In this document: positions 32,300 to 40,057 of the stretch, in pieces
Numbering within the stretch: position 1 is the stretch's first letter
How the letters are laid out: every line of letters begins with the position of its first letter
Assembly (NCBI GenBank): GCA_945948535.1
Contig: CAMFBN010000021.1
Coordinates: 1-40,879 of the forward strand
Direction: 5' to 3'
DNA: 40,879 nucleotides
Origin: an uncultured Clostridia bacterium
Lineage (GTDB): Bacteria > Bacillota > Clostridia > Oscillospirales > Oscillospiraceae
Notes under the pieces: model-generated
What the model was told of the DNA's origin: nothing
What the model saw: the letters and a program-made list of their open reading frames with translations, nothing else
The model's database searches: none
Translations under genes and position numbers: made by a program

Positions 32300-33235
32300 A
32301 TGGATAAAATTTCGATTGCGGTACCTTGCTATAATGAGGAACCGGCGCTGGAGCCCTTTTTCTCTGCGGTGACCGGTGTGGCTGAGCAGATGCGCGGCGT
32401 GGAATTTGAATTCCTGTTTATTGACGACGGCTCCCGGGACGGGACACTGGAGAAAATCTTAGCGCTTTCCCGTCGGGACAGCCGGGTGAAGTACATCTCC
32501 TTCTCCCGGAACTTCGGCAAGGAGGCGGGTATCTACGCAGGCCTGGAGAACGCCACGGGAGATTATGTGGTCATCATGGACGCGGATTTGCAGGATCCTC
32601 CCGCGCTGCTGCCGGAAATGTACCGCTCCATCAAGGAAGAGGGCTATGACTGTGTCGGTTCCCGTCGTGTGACCCGGAAGGGAGAGCCGCTGATCCGGTC
32701 CTTCTTTGCCAGAATGTTCTATAAGCTCATCAACAAAATGTCCGATGCGGAGATCGTGGACGGCGCCCGGGATTTTCAGATGATGAGCCGTCAGGTGGTA
32801 GAGGCGATTTTGTCCATGGGAGAATACAACCGGTTCTCCAAGGGCATTTTCGGCTGGATTGGATTTAAGAAAAAGTGGCTGGAGTTTGAGAACATCGAGC
32901 GGGTCGCCGGGGAGACCAAGTGGAGTTTCTGGAAGCTGTTCCTGTATGCCATTGAAGGAATTGTAGCCTTCTCCACAATGCCGCTGGTGATTTCCTCAGT
33001 GTTTGGCCTGATCTGCTGCGCACTGGCACTGGTGATGATCGTTGTGGTCATTGTGCGGACGCTGGTATTCGGGGATCCCACCTCCGGCTGGCCCTCGTTG
33101 GTGTGTATCATGCTGTTACTCAGCGGCATTCAGATGCTGGGCATCGGCGTTGTGGGCCAGTATCTGGCAAAGACCTATCTGGAAACCAAGCACCGGCCCA
33201 TCTATCTGGTGCGGCAGACAAATATTGAGGCATGA
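32300..33235 (+). CDS. GtrB-like polyprenyl-phosphate glycosyltransferase (GT2)
   Basis: This 311-residue membrane GT2 enzyme is of the GtrB/DPM1-like group, which loads a sugar from UDP- or GDP-sugar onto undecaprenyl phosphate. The GT-A domain has ISIAVPCYNEEPAL, FLFIDDGSRDGT, the metal-binding DADLQDPP (about residues 94-101) and a C-terminal ARDFQMMSRQVV segment. Two transmembrane helices follow (about 230-255 and 267-290), with VGQYLAKTYLETKHRPIY at the end. The ATG follows GAAAGGATGAGAAAGC. It pairs functionally with the GT-C-like proteins nearby; a GtrA flippase gene is not in the window. Confidence 0.92.
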   Translation: MDKISIAVPCYNEEPALEPFFSAVTGVAEQMRGVEFEFLFIDDGSRDGTLEKILALSRRDSRVKYISFSRNFGKEAGIYAGLENATGDYVVIMDADLQDPPALLPEMYRSIKEEGYDCVGSRRVTRKGEPLIRSFFARMFYKLINKMSDAEIVDGARDFQMMSRQVVEAILSMGEYNRFSKGIFGWIGFKKKWLEFENIERVAGETKWSFWKLFLYAIEGIVAFSTMPLVISSVFGLICCALALVMIVVVIVRTLVFGDPTSGWPSLVCIMLLLSGIQMLGIGVVGQYLAKTYLETKHRPIYLVRQTNIEA

Positions 33236-33266
33236 CCTGACATTGCAGAGAGATAAATTGTAATTT

Positions 33267-33342
33267 GCGGGGATGCCCCCGCGGGCAATGCGTGCACAGG
33301 CGGTCTGATATCGTTACGCCATTGGGCACTGCTCGGTATCGT
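33267..33342 (-). repeat. Dispersed repeat family B, copy 2
   Basis: Read on the minus strand it starts ACGATACCGAGCAGTGCCCA followed by ATGGCGTAACGAT, then ACGCATTG and a terminal hairpin GCGGGGGCATCCCCGC. It matches the copy at 10,175-10,251 in order and sequence. Confidence 0.65.
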
Positions 33343-33353
33343 ACCATAGTACC

Positions 33354-33505
33354 GTAGGGCGGGGTCATGACCCCGCCGATCACGTTGGACGAGGATAAGG
33401 CTTTCGTCCAATGGAAAACGTGTGGTAGCAAACCCAAAAAATGCCATTCATCGTAGGTGACATATAATCGGAACCGGGTCGGCGGGGCCATGACCCCGCC
33501 CTACG
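33354..33505. mobile_element. MITE-like element, family A, copy 2
   Basis: This element of about 152 bases has ends GTAGGGCGGGGTCATGACCC... and ...GGGCCATGACCCCGCCCTAC, inverted repeats of about 29 bases that match the copy at 11,559-11,690. The interior differs, apart from short shared words such as GATAA and AGGCTT. Confidence 0.7.
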
Positions 33506-33565
33506 CATTGGCCCCGCCAAATACCAATTTGTCGTGTTGCCAAGAAGAAGTTTGAAGGAAAATAA

Positions 33566-33595
33566 GAGAAGGGCGGTCAGCTGACCGCCCTTCTC
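33566..33595 (-). terminator. Terminator of folC
   Basis: GAGAAGGGCGGTCAG and CTGACCGCCCTTCTC form a perfect 15-pair palindrome directly after the folC stop. On the minus strand it is followed by TTATTTTCC. Confidence 0.8.
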
Positions 33596-33596
33596 C

Positions 33597-34874
<1,278 letters not shown>

Positions 34875-34898
34875 GGGGATTCGTTCCTTTCAGGTCGT

Positions 34899-35462
34899 TT
34901 ATTTTTCCTTAGCAACAGGGGGCCAGATGCCCATGCGCTCAAAGACCTTTGTGCGCAGGAGCAGATAAATAATCAGCACATCCAGCACCAGCGTCACGGC
35001 GAACTGGACAGTGCGGGTGGACAGGAAGTAAATGAGGCTGGCGGTAAAGCTTCCCTTGCTGTTGTAAACAAAGGACAAGGCAGCGCTCTGCCACAGAATG
35101 GAGCCGAGGATCACAGGGCACAGGAAGGACAGGCCCAGACGGGGCAGGGTGGGCTTCGCCGCCAGATACCGGCGGAACACGCCGCCGAAAATGCCGTACA
35201 GAATAGGCGGCAGGCAGAACAGGGGATTGTAGCCGTAGCCGGAGAACAGGCAGCCTACCAGATCGGCGCTGAAGCCCACCAGACCGCCGGCCATGGGCCC
35301 GAAGAGCATACCGGCAAGGAAAATGGGCACCGCCTCAATGGAGAACCGGGTGGTCACGTTGGGCATGGGGATGATGAGCCGGGCCAGCACAACGCTAAGG
35401 GCTGCCAGCAGGGCGCAGTAGGCCAGGGTTTTGGTGGTAAAGGGTCTGGTTGATTTGTTCAT
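34899..35462 (-). CDS. folT: Folate-family ECF transporter S component
   Basis: This 187-residue membrane protein has six predicted helices and the FolT pattern: ALLAALSVVLARLIIPMPN..., RFSIEAVPIFLAGMLFGPMAGGLVGFSADLVG and the FSGYGYNPLFCLPPILYG region. It binds folate and works with the shared ECF module. The ATG follows AAAGGAGGAATC. A longer frame upstream runs through the riboswitch and is not coding. Placement behind a THF riboswitch and before folC makes the folate assignment firm. Confidence 0.93.
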   Translation of the reverse strand: MNKSTRPFTTKTLAYCALLAALSVVLARLIIPMPNVTTRFSIEAVPIFLAGMLFGPMAGGLVGFSADLVGCLFSGYGYNPLFCLPPILYGIFGGVFRRYLAAKPTLPRLGLSFLCPVILGSILWQSAALSFVYNSKGSFTASLIYFLSTRTVQFAVTLVLDVLIIYLLLRTKVFERMGIWPPVAKEK

Positions 35463-35525
35463 AGAGATTCCTCCTTTTGATATTGCGAACGCATCTGACC
35501 TGTCGCTGCCCCGGGGGTGCCGAAT

Positions 35526-35559
35526 CAAAAACTCCCCGGCGCGCAAGGCGTCAGGGAGT
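35526..35559 (-). terminator. Riboswitch-linked terminator before folT
   Basis: On the minus strand ACTCCCTGACGCC pairs imperfectly with CGCCGGGGAGT and is followed by TTTTTGATT. It lies about 120 bases after the riboswitch and 64 before the folT ATG, as expected for ligand-controlled attenuation. Confidence 0.65.
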
Positions 35560-35679
35560 GTATGACAGATTTCGATTGCCCCGTGGGGAAAGGCAGCAAC
35601 AACCGGACATACCTGTCCGCAGCCGAAGCCTTCGCCCGACCGAGTATCGTTGCTACATAAAGGAGGGTATCCCATATGC

Positions 35680-35776
35680 AACAGCGGGTGCGGTGACCTC
35701 ATCGTGGAAAAATCCTTCGTCCTCCGGGCAAACTCCCCGTCCCGGTGGCACTTAACGCGGGGTCTCCTACTCTGTT
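35680..35776 (-). ncRNA. Tetrahydrofolate (THF) riboswitch
   Basis: On the minus strand the aptamer reads AGAGTAGGAGACC, then CGCGTTAAGTGCC, GGGACGGGG, CCCGGAGGACGAAGGA and a closing GTCACCGCACCCGCT. These are the conserved blocks of the class I THF riboswitch (GGAGAGTAG, GTTAAGTG, CGAAGGA, CCGCACCCGCT-like). It sits 5' of folT-folC and should lower expression when reduced folate is plentiful. Boundaries are good to within about five bases. Confidence 0.9.
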
Positions 35777-35784
35777 CGCGGTTC

Positions 35785-35813
35785 ACTATACCCGATTTCG
35801 ACACGAATGTAAA
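35785..35813 (-). promoter_or_regulatory. Promoter of the folT-folC operon
   Basis: On the minus strand TTTACA (35,808-35,813) and TATAGT (35,785-35,790) with a 17-base spacer lie just ahead of the riboswitch. Confidence 0.8.
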
Positions 35814-35917
35814 CAAATTTTTCCAGATTTTTTCTGCCGCCAATAAGATTTGTCATTTTATATAATTTTGAAAGCCGGAATTATACAAATTAACTGCATT
35901 TCGGCAAACAGAAAGGC

Positions 35918-35943
35918 ACCGCCCATCCGAAGACAGGCGGTGT
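35918..35943 (-). terminator. Terminator of trxA
   Basis: CACCGCC and GGCGGTG pair around a 12-base loop six bases past the thioredoxin stop; on the minus strand CTTTCTGTTT follows. Confidence 0.6.
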
Positions 35944-35948
35944 CACTG

Positions 35949-36254
35949 TTACAGCAGGGAAAGAATGGCGTCCTTTGGTCTGGCTCCGACCACGCGGTTC
36001 ACTACCTGACCATTTCGCAGAACCACCAACGTGGGGATGCTCATGACCTGGAACTGGGCGGCAAGCTCCATTTCCTCGTCCACGTTGACCTTACCCACCA
36101 GAATATCCTTCCGCTCTTCGGCGATTTCGTCCACAATGGGGCTGACCATCCGGCAGGGGCCGCACCAGGGCGCCCAGAAATCCAGCAGAACCTCCCGGTC
36201 AGCGTTCAATACGGCTTCCTGATAATTGTCCTTCGTAATCTTCATGACAGACAT
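35949..36254 (-). CDS. trxA: Thioredoxin
   Basis: This 101-residue thioredoxin-fold protein has the redox motif WAPWCGPCRM at about residues 27-36, the cis-Pro in MSIPTLVV and the usual buried Asp in LLDFWA. It reduces protein disulfides in the cytoplasm. The ATG follows AAGGAGGACAAAG. TATAAT at 36,293-36,298 (minus strand) is a good -10, while the -35 is weak. It is divergent from the RNA methyltransferase gene. No thioredoxin reductase gene is nearby. Confidence 0.96.
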   Translation of the reverse strand: MSVMKITKDNYQEAVLNADREVLLDFWAPWCGPCRMVSPIVDEIAEERKDILVGKVNVDEEMELAAQFQVMSIPTLVVLRNGQVVNRVVGARPKDAILSLL

Positions 36255-36340
36255 TGCTTTGTCCTCCTTGCGTTTTCTTTTATTATGCCCCGATTATACA
36301 GCGCGCGCCCGGCGTTTTCTGTGATGAAATCACATTGGCT

Positions 36341-36369
36341 TTGACTTTTTCCTCCAAGTTTGCTAAGAT
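36341..36369 (+). promoter_or_regulatory. Promoter of the SPOUT methyltransferase gene
   Basis: TTGACT (36,341-36,346) and TAAGAT (36,364-36,369) with a 17-base spacer lie 28 bases before the ATG. Just upstream is a small palindrome, GTGAT-GAA-ATCAC (36,321-36,333), in the shared region with trxA. Confidence 0.65.
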
Positions 36370-36397
36370 AGGGAAAGTTTGAATCAGAGGTGAGGGT

Positions 36398-37210
36398 ATG
36401 GCGAAGATCGTGGAGATCACAGACTTTTCCGACCCGGCGCTGGACGTGTACGCCCGGCTGACCGAGGCACAGCTGTTAAACCGGTTTGAGCCGGCAAAGG
36501 GAATGTTCATTGCCGAAAGCCCCAAGGTGATATGCCGTGCGCTGGATGGGGGCTGTGAGCCGGTATCGCTGCTGATGGAGCGCAAGGATATTGACGGCTC
36601 CGCCCGGGAGATTCTTGCCCGGTGCCCGGACATCCCGGTGTTTACCGCGGATGAGGAGGTACTGTGCCAGCTCACCGGCTACCACCTGACCCGAGGCGTG
36701 CTGTGCGCCATGCGCCGCCCGAAGCTGCCCGCCATGGAGGATATCTGCCGGGAGGCCAGCCGGGTGGTCGTGCTGGAAAACGTGCAGAATCCCACCAACA
36801 TAGGCGCGATTTTTCGGTCCGCCGCGGCGCTTGGCATGGCCGCGGTGCTGCTGACACCGGGGTGCAGCAATCCCCTGTACCGCCGCAGCGCCCGGGTCAG
36901 CATGGGCACTGTGTTCCAAATCCCGTGGGCTTATACGGGGGATTGGCCCGAAGCGGGTATGCGGCAGCTGAAGGCACTGGGCTTCAAAACCGCCGCTCTG
37001 GCCCTCAGCGACAACTCCGTGTCCATTGACGATCCCCAGTTGATGGGGGAGGAAAGGCTGGCGCTGCTGCTGGGCAGCGAGGGCGACGGCCTGACGGACA
37101 CCACCATCGCAAGCTGTGATTACACCGTAAAAATCCCCATGTATCACGGGGTGGACTCCCTGAATGTTGCCGCTGCCAGCGCCGTGGCCTTCTGGCAGCT
37201 GAGAAAATGA
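36398..37210 (+). CDS. TrmH/SpoU-family RNA 2'-O-methyltransferase
   Basis: This 270-residue SPOUT-fold methyltransferase acts on rRNA or tRNA riboses. The N-terminal substrate-binding domain spans about residues 1-105. Knot motifs are motif 1 VLENVQNPTNIGAIFRSAAA (about 126-145), motif 2 LLLGSEGDGL and motif 3 IPMYHGVDSLNVAAASAV at the end. The target RNA cannot be told. The ATG follows AGAGGTGAGGGT. The GNAT gene begins nine bases after its stop, so the two and the following YbaK gene are likely one transcript. Confidence 0.93.
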   Translation: MAKIVEITDFSDPALDVYARLTEAQLLNRFEPAKGMFIAESPKVICRALDGGCEPVSLLMERKDIDGSAREILARCPDIPVFTADEEVLCQLTGYHLTRGVLCAMRRPKLPAMEDICREASRVVVLENVQNPTNIGAIFRSAAALGMAAVLLTPGCSNPLYRRSARVSMGTVFQIPWAYTGDWPEAGMRQLKALGFKTAALALSDNSVSIDDPQLMGEERLALLLGSEGDGLTDTTIASCDYTVKIPMYHGVDSLNVAAASAVAFWQLRK

Positions 37211-37219
37211 GGTGAGGAA

Positions 37220-37765
37220 ATGGAATTTTCCGAAAAGAAAATTCTGCTGAAAGACGGGCGGGACGCCGTTATCCGCAGCGCCCAGCCCGGCGATGCCGCC
37301 GAAATGGCGGCGTTCATGAAAACCACCGCCGGGGAAACGGAATTTCTGCTGCGATACCCGGAGGAATGCACCATGGACGCGACGGGGGAGGCGGCGTTCA
37401 TCGATGACATTCTGAACAGCCCGGATCAGGTGATGCCCTGCTGCTTCGTGGAGGGCTGCTTGGCGGGAAACGCGATGCTGACTATGAACCGCCGGATAAA
37501 GACCCGACATCGCGGCAGCGTTGCCATCGGACTGCTCAGGAAATACTGGGGTCTGGGCATCGGAACGGCCTTGTTTGCGGAAATGATTGCGCTGGCAAAG
37601 GCGCGGGGGCTGGACATCCTGGAGCTGGACTACATTGAGGGCAATGACCGGGCCCGCTGCCTCTACGAAAAAATGGGTTTCCAACAGATTGCCGAGGTGC
37701 CGGACGCGTACCGCCTGAAGGACGGAACCTCCCGCAAGAGCATTCTGATGATAAAAACGTTATAA
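37220..37765 (+). CDS. GNAT family N-acetyltransferase
   Basis: This 181-residue GNAT-fold acetyltransferase has the acetyl-CoA pyrophosphate motif GLLRKYWGLGIGTALFAEM (about residues 108-126) and LDYIEGNDRARCLYEKMGF (motif B) near the C-terminus. The substrate is unknown; the group includes enzymes acting on amines and protein N-termini. The ATG follows GAGGTGAGGAA. It is in the operon between the SPOUT methyltransferase and the YbaK-type gene. Confidence 0.92.
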   Translation: MEFSEKKILLKDGRDAVIRSAQPGDAAEMAAFMKTTAGETEFLLRYPEECTMDATGEAAFIDDILNSPDQVMPCCFVEGCLAGNAMLTMNRRIKTRHRGSVAIGLLRKYWGLGIGTALFAEMIALAKARGLDILELDYIEGNDRARCLYEKMGFQQIAEVPDAYRLKDGTSRKSILMIKTL

Positions 37766-37783
37766 GACTAGGGAGAAAGAAAC

Positions 37784-38326
37784 ATGGAACTGCAAAATGG
37801 ACGCCCTGCCGACTGCGCCGGGCGGCTTGCCAAGGAAATTCGCTGCTACGATCTGCTTGACAGTCTGGGTGTCGAATATCAGCGCATTGACCACGAACCA
37901 GCCATGACCATGGAGGCCTGTGAAGAAATTGACCGGACGCTGAACGCGGTGATCTGCAAGAACCTGCTGCTGTGCAACCGGCAGAAGACGAAGTTCTATC
38001 TGCTGATGCTGCCCGGAGAAAAGCACTTCAAGACCAGTGTTCTGTCAAAGGAGATCGGCTCCTCCCGGTTGAGCTTTGCTTCGGCCGAGGACATGGAGGC
38101 CCTTCTGGACATTACCCCCGGTTCCGTCAGTGTGCTGGGCTTGATGAACGACCATGAACACAAGGTGGAGCTTCTCATGGATGCGGAGGTGGTGAAGGGC
38201 GAATTCTTCGGCTGCCACCCCTGCATCAATACGTCCTCTCTGCGACTGAAGATGTCGGATTTGCTGGAGAAAATCCTCCCTGCCATGGGGCACAGCCCCC
38301 GGCTGGTGACGCTGTCAGAGGAATAA
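37784..38326 (+). CDS. YbaK/ProX-type aminoacyl-tRNA editing protein
   Basis: This 180-residue member of the YbaK/INS superfamily, prolyl-tRNA-synthetase-associated-domain (ProXp) branch, hydrolyses mischarged tRNA such as Ala-tRNA-Pro or Cys-tRNA-Pro in trans. The region YQRIDHEPAMTMEACEEI (about 37-54) and ICKNLLLCNRQKTKFYLLML with the key Lys (about 63-82) are typical, as is the GSVSVLGLMND segment. Specificity cannot be fixed from sequence. The ATG follows AGGGAGAAAG, 18 bases after the GNAT gene; a strong terminator comes next. Confidence 0.9.
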   Translation: MELQNGRPADCAGRLAKEIRCYDLLDSLGVEYQRIDHEPAMTMEACEEIDRTLNAVICKNLLLCNRQKTKFYLLMLPGEKHFKTSVLSKEIGSSRLSFASAEDMEALLDITPGSVSVLGLMNDHEHKVELLMDAEVVKGEFFGCHPCINTSSLRLKMSDLLEKILPAMGHSPRLVTLSEE

Positions 38327-38347
38327 AATCTTTGGAATCTCTGAAAA

Positions 38348-38378
38348 ATACGGCAGGCACATGACGTGCCTGCCGTAT
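38348..38378. terminator. Bidirectional terminator
   Basis: ATACGGCAGGCAC and GTGCCTGCCGTAT form a 13-pair stem between the convergent YbaK-type and cell-wall hydrolase genes. A/T-rich tracts flank it on both sides. Confidence 0.8.
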
Positions 38379-38382
38379 GTAT

Positions 38383-39585
38383 TTATCCATAGCAGAAGAT
38401 ATGTCCGCCAATCTGGCCCCAGACCTGATCGTTTTCCGGGTATGTGGCGAAGTACATCACATCCATCGGTAGAATGTTGGGGCCTTCCAGAGCCGCATCA
38501 ATGGCTTCATACTGGGCCTGCCAGGCCTCTGCTTCGTCCAGGAACGGCGTGGTTCGGAACTGGCCTTCGCCGTAGATCACATCATGGAGGTTGTCGCCGA
38601 ATTCGCCGGAGACAAGGCGGTTGAGAACCACCTCGGCAACGGCCTGCTGACCCTCCTTGGATTCACCGCGGGCCTCCAGCCAGATAAGCTTTGCCAGCAG
38701 CTGCTGCTCCTCCCAGGTCAGTTCCACGCTGGGGTATCTGGGGTCAGCATCAGGCTTTTCCTCTGTGTAAATGAAGGGAACCTCCGGCATACCCCGGACG
38801 CTGAAGATCCAGCCGCCGTTATAGCCGAGCATCAGATCTTTTTCCTCAAATCCCTCCACAAAGCCCCGCTTCAAATCCCATTTTTCATAGTTGGGTGGGT
38901 AGGAATCGTAAACCATGATCTTTCCGGTTTCCTCGTTAATGCCGGTCAGCACGATGAAGTGCTGGGTCTCCGTAAAGATCGACATATGATCCATCAGCAG
39001 GACGGCCACGTCACCGTTTTTCATGGCGGCGAATACGTCGCGGACGGTGTCCGCCTTGTGGATAGGCAGGCGGAGCTGCTGAGCGCCGTATTCGAAGCGC
39101 TGAACGTTGTTTTCGCCATAGCCGCCGAAGTAATCCGCCAGCTCATCCGGATAATAGGTGTGCCCGGTCAGATAGGAGGCTACCATGGCAAGCGACGTAA
39201 TGCCGCAGCCGCTGGTGGCAACGGTTCCGTTGCCGTAACGTTGGTTGGGGTAGTCCAACTGAGAGTACAGCGGAAACTCATGGGTGTAGACTTCCGTCCA
39301 GTCAAACGGATCCGACGCGGCTTCTGTTTCTTCGGGCTCGGTTTCCACAGACTCGGTTTCCTCAGCCACTATTTCCGCGGGTGCAGTTTCCTCTGGCTCT
39401 GTGGGGGCGGCTATGATCTCCGGGTCATCGGGATCGGAGGAATCTTCTATGTAGTAAGCCGCGCCCATAGCGGCAGATTCCTCATCTATGGAAATCTCCT
39501 CCTCAGCGGCTCGGGCAGGGAGCACAGCGGAAACAACCAGAGCCAACGCAATCACAAGCCCCCAAAAGCGCCGGACAGAACGCAT
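38383..39585 (-). CDS. Secreted C39-like peptidase / SleB cell wall hydrolase fusion
   Basis: This 400-residue exported protein has, after a signal peptide (MRSVRRFWGLVIALALVVSA to about residue 27), a Glu/Thr-rich acidic linker to about 95. A papain-like peptidase_C39_2 domain follows (about 100-270: Cys in TSGCGITSLAM, His in TETQHFIVLTG, Asp in MVYDSYPPN). The C-terminal SleB-type hydrolase_2 domain (about 290-400) has LIWLEARGESKEGQQAVAEV with the catalytic Glu and the VIYGEGQF motif. Both active sites look intact. Roles in spore cortex or vegetative wall turnover are possible. The ATG follows GAGGAGGGG by eight bases. It is monocistronic. Confidence 0.88.
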   Translation of the reverse strand: MRSVRRFWGLVIALALVVSAVLPARAAEEEISIDEESAAMGAAYYIEDSSDPDDPEIIAAPTEPEETAPAEIVAEETESVETEPEETEAASDPFDWTEVYTHEFPLYSQLDYPNQRYGNGTVATSGCGITSLAMVASYLTGHTYYPDELADYFGGYGENNVQRFEYGAQQLRLPIHKADTVRDVFAAMKNGDVAVLLMDHMSIFTETQHFIVLTGINEETGKIMVYDSYPPNYEKWDLKRGFVEGFEEKDLMLGYNGGWIFSVRGMPEVPFIYTEEKPDADPRYPSVELTWEEQQLLAKLIWLEARGESKEGQQAVAEVVLNRLVSGEFGDNLHDVIYGEGQFRTTPFLDEAEAWQAQYEAIDAALEGPNILPMDVMYFATYPENDQVWGQIGGHIFCYG

Positions 39586-39754
39586 CAGGAAACCCCTCCT
39601 CTCAGCTAAAATAACCAAATCCAATTATAACACAGAAATTGGAAAAAGGACATAGGAAATTGCAAAATTTCTTTAAAAATTTTTTATTTCGAAACGGGAT
39701 AATAGAATCGAAAGATTCAAAAAGATGAAATATCGGTTCCCATATAGAAAAAAA

Positions 39755-39772
39755 GTCACCCAGACGGATGAC
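39755..39772 (-). terminator. Terminator of tRNA-Asp
   Basis: On the minus strand GTCATCC and GGGTGAC pair around GTCT and are followed by TTTTTTTC, starting six bases past the CCA. Confidence 0.8.
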
Positions 39773-39777
39773 TTTTT

Positions 39778-39854
39778 TGGCGACCCGGAACGGACTCGAA
39801 CCGTCGACCTCCAGCGTGACAGGCTGGCGTGCTAACCGACTGCACCACCGGGCC
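39778..39854 (-). tRNA. tRNA-Asp (anticodon GTC)
   Basis: This is a complete 77-base cloverleaf. The acceptor is GGCCCGG/CCGGGTC, the D-arm has GCAGTCGGTTAGCACGC, the anticodon stem is CCAGC/GCTGG with loop CTGTCAC giving GTC, the T-arm is CGACGGTTCGAGTCCGT, and the CCA is encoded. It is flanked by its own promoter and terminator, so it is transcribed alone. Confidence 0.97.
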
Positions 39855-39866
39855 AGAACTGGATGA

Positions 39867-39895
39867 ATTATAGCATGGTTTTTCCATTTTGTAAA
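39867..39895 (-). promoter_or_regulatory. Promoter of tRNA-Asp
   Basis: On the minus strand TTTACA (39,890-39,895) and a perfect TATAAT (39,867-39,872) are spaced by 17 bases, close to the tRNA 5' end. Confidence 0.85.
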
Positions 39896-39990
39896 GAGGT
39901 TTTTTGAGAAAGACCTGATCAAACGGGAATCGGGCAGGTTTTCTGTTGAAAACGGGGAGCGCTTTGTGTAAATCAAAAGCGTGTGTACTC

Positions 39991-40018
39991 CGAAACCGCT
40001 CCGCAGGAGCGGTTTCGG
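39991..40018. terminator. Hairpin downstream of the HTH-membrane pseudogene
   Basis: CGAAACCGCTCC and GGAGCGGTTTCG form a strong stem with a short loop about 40 bases past the leftward gene. No clean T-run is present, so terminator function is only likely. Confidence 0.5.
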
Positions 40019-40057
40019 AAAGCCTTTCTTCTATGGAGGAATTTTCCAGTTGTATAC

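Larger units (their letters stand above)
33236..33596. other. 361-bp gene-free region packed with repeats
   Basis: It contains, left to right, a family B repeat (33,267-33,342, inverted relative to 10,175), a family A MITE (33,354-33,505), about 60 bases of plain sequence, and the folC terminator. No gene is supported. The open frames across it are short and read through the palindromes. Confidence 0.7.

Noticed and set aside
34899..35843. 314-residue version of FolT
   Set aside because: The extra 127 codons run through the THF riboswitch and its terminator; the ATG at 35,462 has AAAGGAGG and begins the conserved protein.
39602..39976. Frames across tRNA-Asp
   Set aside because: They read through a clear tRNA with its own promoter and terminator.
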